This document shows positions 4,498 through 7,578 of a stretch of DNA of 7,578 nt, piece after piece (the stretch's first letter is position 1; every line of letters begins with the position of its first letter). This DNA is from Bacillota bacterium (GTDB lineage Bacteria > Bacillota_I > Bacilli_A > MOL361 > Turicibacteraceae), in NCBI GenBank assembly GCA_003486705.1, contig DNGE01000042.1, positions 1-7,578 on the forward strand, written 5' to 3'. Made by a program: the position numbers and the translations under genes. The notes below the pieces were generated by a model that had not been told where the DNA came from, did not search any database, and saw nothing but the letters and a program-made list of their open reading frames with translations.

Positions 4498-6659
4498 CTA
4501 AGTCCACGTGTGCTGTTTAAAACAGCTATAATAGTAACCCCAACGTCAGCAAATACAGCTTCCCACATTGAAGCAATGCCAAATGCACCAAGCCCCATCA
4601 CTAAAATCTTAATCCCTAATGCAAAAATAATGTTTTGCCAAAGTAACGTATTCGTTTGTTTGGCTTTTTTAATCCCTTCCACTAAGCTTTGTGGATCATC
4701 TTGCATCAGTACCACATCAGCGGCTTCAATCGCTGCATCAGAACCGATGCCTCCCATTGCTACCCCAATATCAGCACGAGCAAGCACGGGCGCATCATTC
4801 ATTCCGTCTCCCACAAAGACTAATTTTCCACTTTGTTGACGCTCGAGTAATTGTTCAACATATTCAACTTTTTGATGAGGTAATAGCTCCGCATACACTT
4901 CATCAATGCCCAATTCATTGGCAACGAAATCAGCCGAAGCTTGAATATCTCCAGTTAACATCACGACTTTTTTAACGCCTAATGCTTTTAAAGTAGAAAT
5001 GGCTTCTTTTGAGTTTTCCTTTAACTCATCTGAAATAACTAAATAGCCTTTGTATTCCCCGTTTATACTCATATAAACAATCGACCCTAAAACATTTGGT
5101 TTTGGGACTGATAAACCAATGGATTGCATTAACTTTTCATTCCCTACCAACACCTCTGCATTAAACACCATCGCTTTAATACCATGACCTGCAAGTTCTT
5201 CATAACCTTTTAAGTTATCCACATCTATCGTTAAACCATACTCATTGACAATTGATTTTGCAATTGGATGTGTTGATTGACTTTCTGCGTAAGCTGCATA
5301 TTTTAAGAAATCCTCTGCACTCATGTCTTCACTTTGAATCTCTGTTAACTTAAACACACCTTTTGTTAACGTCCCCGTTTTATCAAAGACAACCGTTTCA
5401 ACATTGTTTAATCCCTCTAAATAATTTCCACCTTTAATTAAAACACCTTTTTTAGAAGCCCCACCAAGTCCTGCGAAAAATCCTAATGGAATGGAAACAA
5501 CAATCGCACATGGACATGAAACAACTAAGAAGATGCAAGCACGGTAGATCCAATCTGTTAGCAATTCACCATATAATAGAGGTGGTAATATTGCAATACA
5601 GAGCGCTAAAGCCACAACAATTGGCGTGTAAACTCTCGCCACTTTCGTCATAAACTTTTCAGTCGGTGCCTTCTTACTTGATGCATTTTCAACTAATTCT
5701 AAGATTCGTGAAACCGTTGAATCTTCATACGATTTTGACACTTTTACTTTTAATAATGCATTTGTATTTAAGCATCCCGCTAAAATTTCATCACCGACAC
5801 TGATTTGACGTGGAACCGATTCTCCTGTTAGTGCTGATGTATCAACATAAGAAGCTCCCTCAATCACTTCCCCATCAAGTGGTACACGTTCACCCGGTTT
5901 CACCACGATAACATCGTTAAGCTTCACTAACTCTGGTGCTATTTGCACAATATCATTCCCGCTTATAAGATTTGCATACGTTGCTTTAATATCGAGCAAT
6001 GAGCTAATTGACTTACGCGAATGATTAACGGCATAACTTTGAAATAATTCACCAATTTCATAGAAAACCATTACGGCAATCGCTTCTGGGTATTCCCCAA
6101 TAAGAAATGCACCAATTGTTGCAATAGCCATTAGAAAATTTTCATCAAACACAAGCCCGCGTGTCAAATTTTTAATTGCTATTAATAAGACATCTTTTCC
6201 TACAAATAAATAAGCAATAAGATACATTATAAACTGGATTTGCTCCTGCGTTATAAAAGACGCCACACTCATTAATATGATCCCAATTAATAATCCGACG
6301 TTTTGTTTTACAAATGATACAACGTGGTTAAACCTACTAGGCTGTTTTTCCTCTTTATGTGTGTGCCCAACGTGTTGATTCGAACAACAGCCGTCTTCAC
6401 AGTTTGAAATGGATTTCTCTATCCTTTGATTGGTTTTAAGTTCTACTACAACATGCGGCTCTAGTTTATTTACAATGTGCTTCACACGCGCTATCAGTTC
6501 CTCTTGATTTGTCCCCTCGTTTAAACGCATTGAAAGCGTGCTTGTTGTGAAGTTTAGATTTGCTTCTGAAACTTCGGTTAGTTGGTTCACTTGAAACTCA
6601 ATTTTATTTGAGCAATTAGCACAGTCAAGACCTTTTAATATTAAATCTACTTTTTCCAT
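4491..6659 (-). CDS. cadA: Zn2+/Cd2+/Pb2+-translocating P1B-type ATPase (CadA/ZntA type)
   Basis: This 722-residue membrane pump should export divalent soft metals at the cost of ATP. Parts in order: an N-terminal heavy-metal-associated domain (about 1-75) with the binding pair C13-x-x-C16; a short Cys/His-rich linker (C87, C91, C92, H96, H99, H101); transmembrane helices; the actuator loop with TGES at 278-281; the CPC metal site at 382-384; the phosphorylation site DKTGT at 426-430; the HP dipeptide at 464-465; TGD at 569-571; and the hinge GDGMND at 617-622. K684 and the DVG motif with D705 in the last two helices match the residues that define the Zn/Cd/Pb (P1B-2) subgroup rather than copper pumps. 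Length is normal and all catalytic motifs are intact. The ATG at 6659 follows AGAGGGG (6672-6678) at rather long spacing. It is a single-gene unit with its own promoter, operator and terminator. Which of zinc and cadmium is the main substrate cannot be told. Confidence 0.96.
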   Translation of the reverse strand: MEKVDLILKGLDCANCSNKIEFQVNQLTEVSEANLNFTTSTLSMRLNEGTNQEELIARVKHIVNKLEPHVVVELKTNQRIEKSISNCEDGCCSNQHVGHTHKEEKQPSRFNHVVSFVKQNVGLLIGIILMSVASFITQEQIQFIMYLIAYLFVGKDVLLIAIKNLTRGLVFDENFLMAIATIGAFLIGEYPEAIAVMVFYEIGELFQSYAVNHSRKSISSLLDIKATYANLISGNDIVQIAPELVKLNDVIVVKPGERVPLDGEVIEGASYVDTSALTGESVPRQISVGDEILAGCLNTNALLKVKVSKSYEDSTVSRILELVENASSKKAPTEKFMTKVARVYTPIVVALALCIAILPPLLYGELLTDWIYRACIFLVVSCPCAIVVSIPLGFFAGLGGASKKGVLIKGGNYLEGLNNVETVVFDKTGTLTKGVFKLTEIQSEDMSAEDFLKYAAYAESQSTHPIAKSIVNEYGLTIDVDNLKGYEELAGHGIKAMVFNAEVLVGNEKLMQSIGLSVPKPNVLGSIVYMSINGEYKGYLVISDELKENSKEAISTLKALGVKKVVMLTGDIQASADFVANELGIDEVYAELLPHQKVEYVEQLLERQQSGKLVFVGDGMNDAPVLARADIGVAMGGIGSDAAIEAADVVLMQDDPQSLVEGIKKAKQTNTLLWQNIIFALGIKILVMGLGAFGIASMWEAVFADVGVTIIAVLNSTRGLRK

Positions 6660-6679
6660 ACTCTCACGACACCCCTCTC

Positions 6680-6707
6680 ATATGAATGGTTATTCATATA
6701 TTCATAT
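6680..6707. promoter_or_regulatory. ArsR/SmtB-type metal-responsive operator of cadA
   Basis: ATATGAAT (6680-6687) and ATTCATAT (6692-6699) form a perfect inverted repeat around GGTT, giving the TGAA-N6-TTCA core typical of CzrA/SmtB/CadC-class repressor sites. A third half-site, ATTCATAT (6700-6707), directly repeats the second. The site lies just downstream of the predicted start of the ATPase transcript (about 6705), so a bound repressor would block it and metal would release it. The repressor gene itself is not in the window. Confidence 0.78.
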
Positions 6708-6711
6708 TAAT

Positions 6712-6740
6712 ATTGTATGCGCCCCACCCTAAAAGGTCAA
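6712..6740 (-). promoter_or_regulatory. Promoter of cadA
   Basis: On the minus strand the -35 TTGACC (6735-6740) and the -10 TACAAT (6712-6717) are separated by exactly 17 bases. The spacer is unusually G-rich for this AT-rich DNA. Transcription should start near 6705, giving a leader of about 45 bases. The normal 17-base spacer argues against MerR-type activation, which usually needs 19-20, and fits simple repression. Confidence 0.85.
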
Positions 6741-6750
6741 CTAAATATAT

Positions 6751-6786
6751 AAAAAAGGTGATAGAAATTTGTGTTCTATCACCTTT
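6751..6786 (-). terminator. Terminator of the substrate-binding protein gene
   Basis: A 13-bp stem AAAGGTGATAGAA (6754-6766) / TTCTATCACCTTT (6774-6786) encloses a 7-base loop. On the minus strand it runs into six T (6751-6756). It lies ten bases beyond the stop codon at 6796-6798. Confidence 0.92.
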
Positions 6787-6795
6787 ATATTAATA

Positions 6796-7578
6796 TTATT
6801 CTACTTCGTGTAACACATCAGTTCCACTAATATCTTTTGTTAATAAACCTTTGTTTTTAGCCCAGTCCATGACTTTGTTTACTGCTTCAACTGGTGGTAA
6901 CTCAGCTTTACGGTATGTTGGTAATGTAATGTTTCCACGCATATCTTCTGAATATCCAACTGTTTTAATAATAATATCTTCGTATTCCGAAATGTCTGTT
7001 GAATTAATATATTCTACGGCTTTATTATAAGCTTCTACATAAGCTTTTACTTCAGCTGATTTATTTGTAATAGCTTCTTTTAACATCCCTAATACCGCAA
7101 TGTTAGCCTCTGTATTATCGACTTTAATGATTTCTAACCCACCGTCTGCAATAGCCACATCATTAAATGGTGCTGGTAATAAGGCTGCATCAATTTGGTT
7201 ATTACGTAACATTTCTAAACGTGTTGGCATTGAAGGAATTGCTACTTTCTCAATATCTTCAACAGCTAACCCACTGCTCGTTACCATATCATCTACTAAA
7301 TATTCAATCATTGTATTTTCTGATAATCCAACTTTTTTACCTTCTAAATCTGCCATTGATTGAATTCCTGAATCTTTACTTGCTACTAATATCCAGAATC
7401 CATCTGTTACTGAAATAATTTGCATATCGATATCTGAGTTTTGGTAAATTGAAATAGCTACCTCGTCACATAAAACACCATCTAACTCTCCAGCTGTTAA
7501 TGCTGCATCACGATCTTTAGCTGCAGTGAAGTATTCAATTTTCACGTCTACACCAGCGTCTTCAAAGAATCCCTTATC
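6796..7578 (-). CDS. ABC transporter substrate-binding protein, NitT/TauT (NMT1/THI5-like) type, N-terminus off the window
   Basis: The open frame enters from the right edge: the 11 codons before the GTG at 7545 are also coding (DKGFFEDAGVD), so the GTG is internal, not the start. The visible 260 residues are most of a periplasmic-binding-protein fold. GFFEDAGVDVKIEYF is the usual early strand of this family. GELDGVLCDEVAI is the pattern of a ligand-dependent first lobe. The stretch with MADLEGKKVGLS is the classic hinge-side motif of NitT/TauT/SsuA binding proteins. RLEMLRNNQIDAALLPAPF and the helical C-terminus follow. In Gram-positives such proteins are lipoproteins; the signal and lipobox would lie in the missing N-terminal part. 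Related proteins bind sulfonates, nitrate, or pyrimidine precursors of thiamine, and the ligand here cannot be told. Permease and ATPase partners, if in the same operon, would lie upstream, outside the window, because a terminator follows this gene directly. Confidence 0.88.
   Translation of the reverse strand, partial: DKGFFEDAGVDVKIEYFTAAKDRDAALTAGELDGVLCDEVAISIYQNSDIDMQIISVTDGFWILVASKDSGIQSMADLEGKKVGLSENTMIEYLVDDMVTSSGLAVEDIEKVAIPSMPTRLEMLRNNQIDAALLPAPFNDVAIADGGLEIIKVDNTEANIAVLGMLKEAITNKSAEVKAYVEAYNKAVEYINSTDISEYEDIIIKTVGYSEDMRGNITLPTYRKAELPPVEAVNKVMDWAKNKGLLTKDISGTDVLHEVE

Noticed and set aside
4510..4975. Two plus-strand frames of 109 and 94 codons
   Set aside because: Both are antisense to the conserved C-terminal part of the metal ATPase and show composition expected of the complementary strand.
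6735..6740. GGTCAA at the cadA -35 as a fifth TetR operator
   Set aside because: Only a half-site is present, with no inverted partner 5 bases away; it is explained as an ordinary -35 hexamer.
7100..7418. Two plus-strand frames of 87 and 83 codons
   Set aside because: They are antisense to the substrate-binding protein gene, without ribosome binding sites or recognisable domains.

Overview
The window is AT-rich DNA with strong AGGAGG-type ribosome binding sites, TTGACA/TATAAT-type promoters and hairpin-plus-T-run terminators. This points to a low-GC Gram-positive bacterium (Bacillota). The gene mix would suit a gut or animal-associated member, possibly Turicibacter-like, but I cannot place the genus from this sequence. 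Nothing here is a phage, CRISPR array, insertion sequence or RNA gene.

Layout, left to right. (1) Positions 108-1283, plus strand: a concentrative (CNT/NupC family) nucleoside transporter. It converges on (2) positions 1331-2401, minus strand: a multi-pass membrane protein of the YbhN / lysylphosphatidylglycerol-flippase-like family (UPF0104). The two share one bidirectional terminator. (3) Positions 2402-2804: about 400 bases with no convincing gene, several TTAAGA-type direct repeats and one possible extended -10 promoter. (4) Positions 2805-3680, minus strand: decayed remains of two ABC-2 type permease genes, joined by a deletion and carrying several frameshifts. No ATP-binding subunit is left. 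(5) Positions 3688-4311, minus strand: an intact TetR-family repressor gene, preceded by a striking array of four 17-bp palindromes (4331-4439). The array contains the gene's own -35 box and lies across its start point and leader. (6) Positions 4491-6659, minus strand: a Zn/Cd/Pb P1B-type ATPase (CadA/ZntA type), with its own promoter and a TGAA-N6-TTCA operator of the ArsR/SmtB kind. (7) Positions 6796-7578, minus strand: the C-terminal part of an ABC transporter substrate-binding protein of the NitT/TauT (NMT1/THI5-like) kind, which runs off the right edge.

The genes do not form one pathway. They are mostly separately transcribed units, each closed by its own terminator. The clearest functional link is historical: the TetR regulator, its operators and the two permease remnants look like what is left of a regulator-ATPase-permease-permease exporter operon. 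The regulator and its operators are intact while the transporter is lost. That orphaned but well-equipped regulatory unit is the most interesting part of the window. I did not find an unknown multi-gene system.
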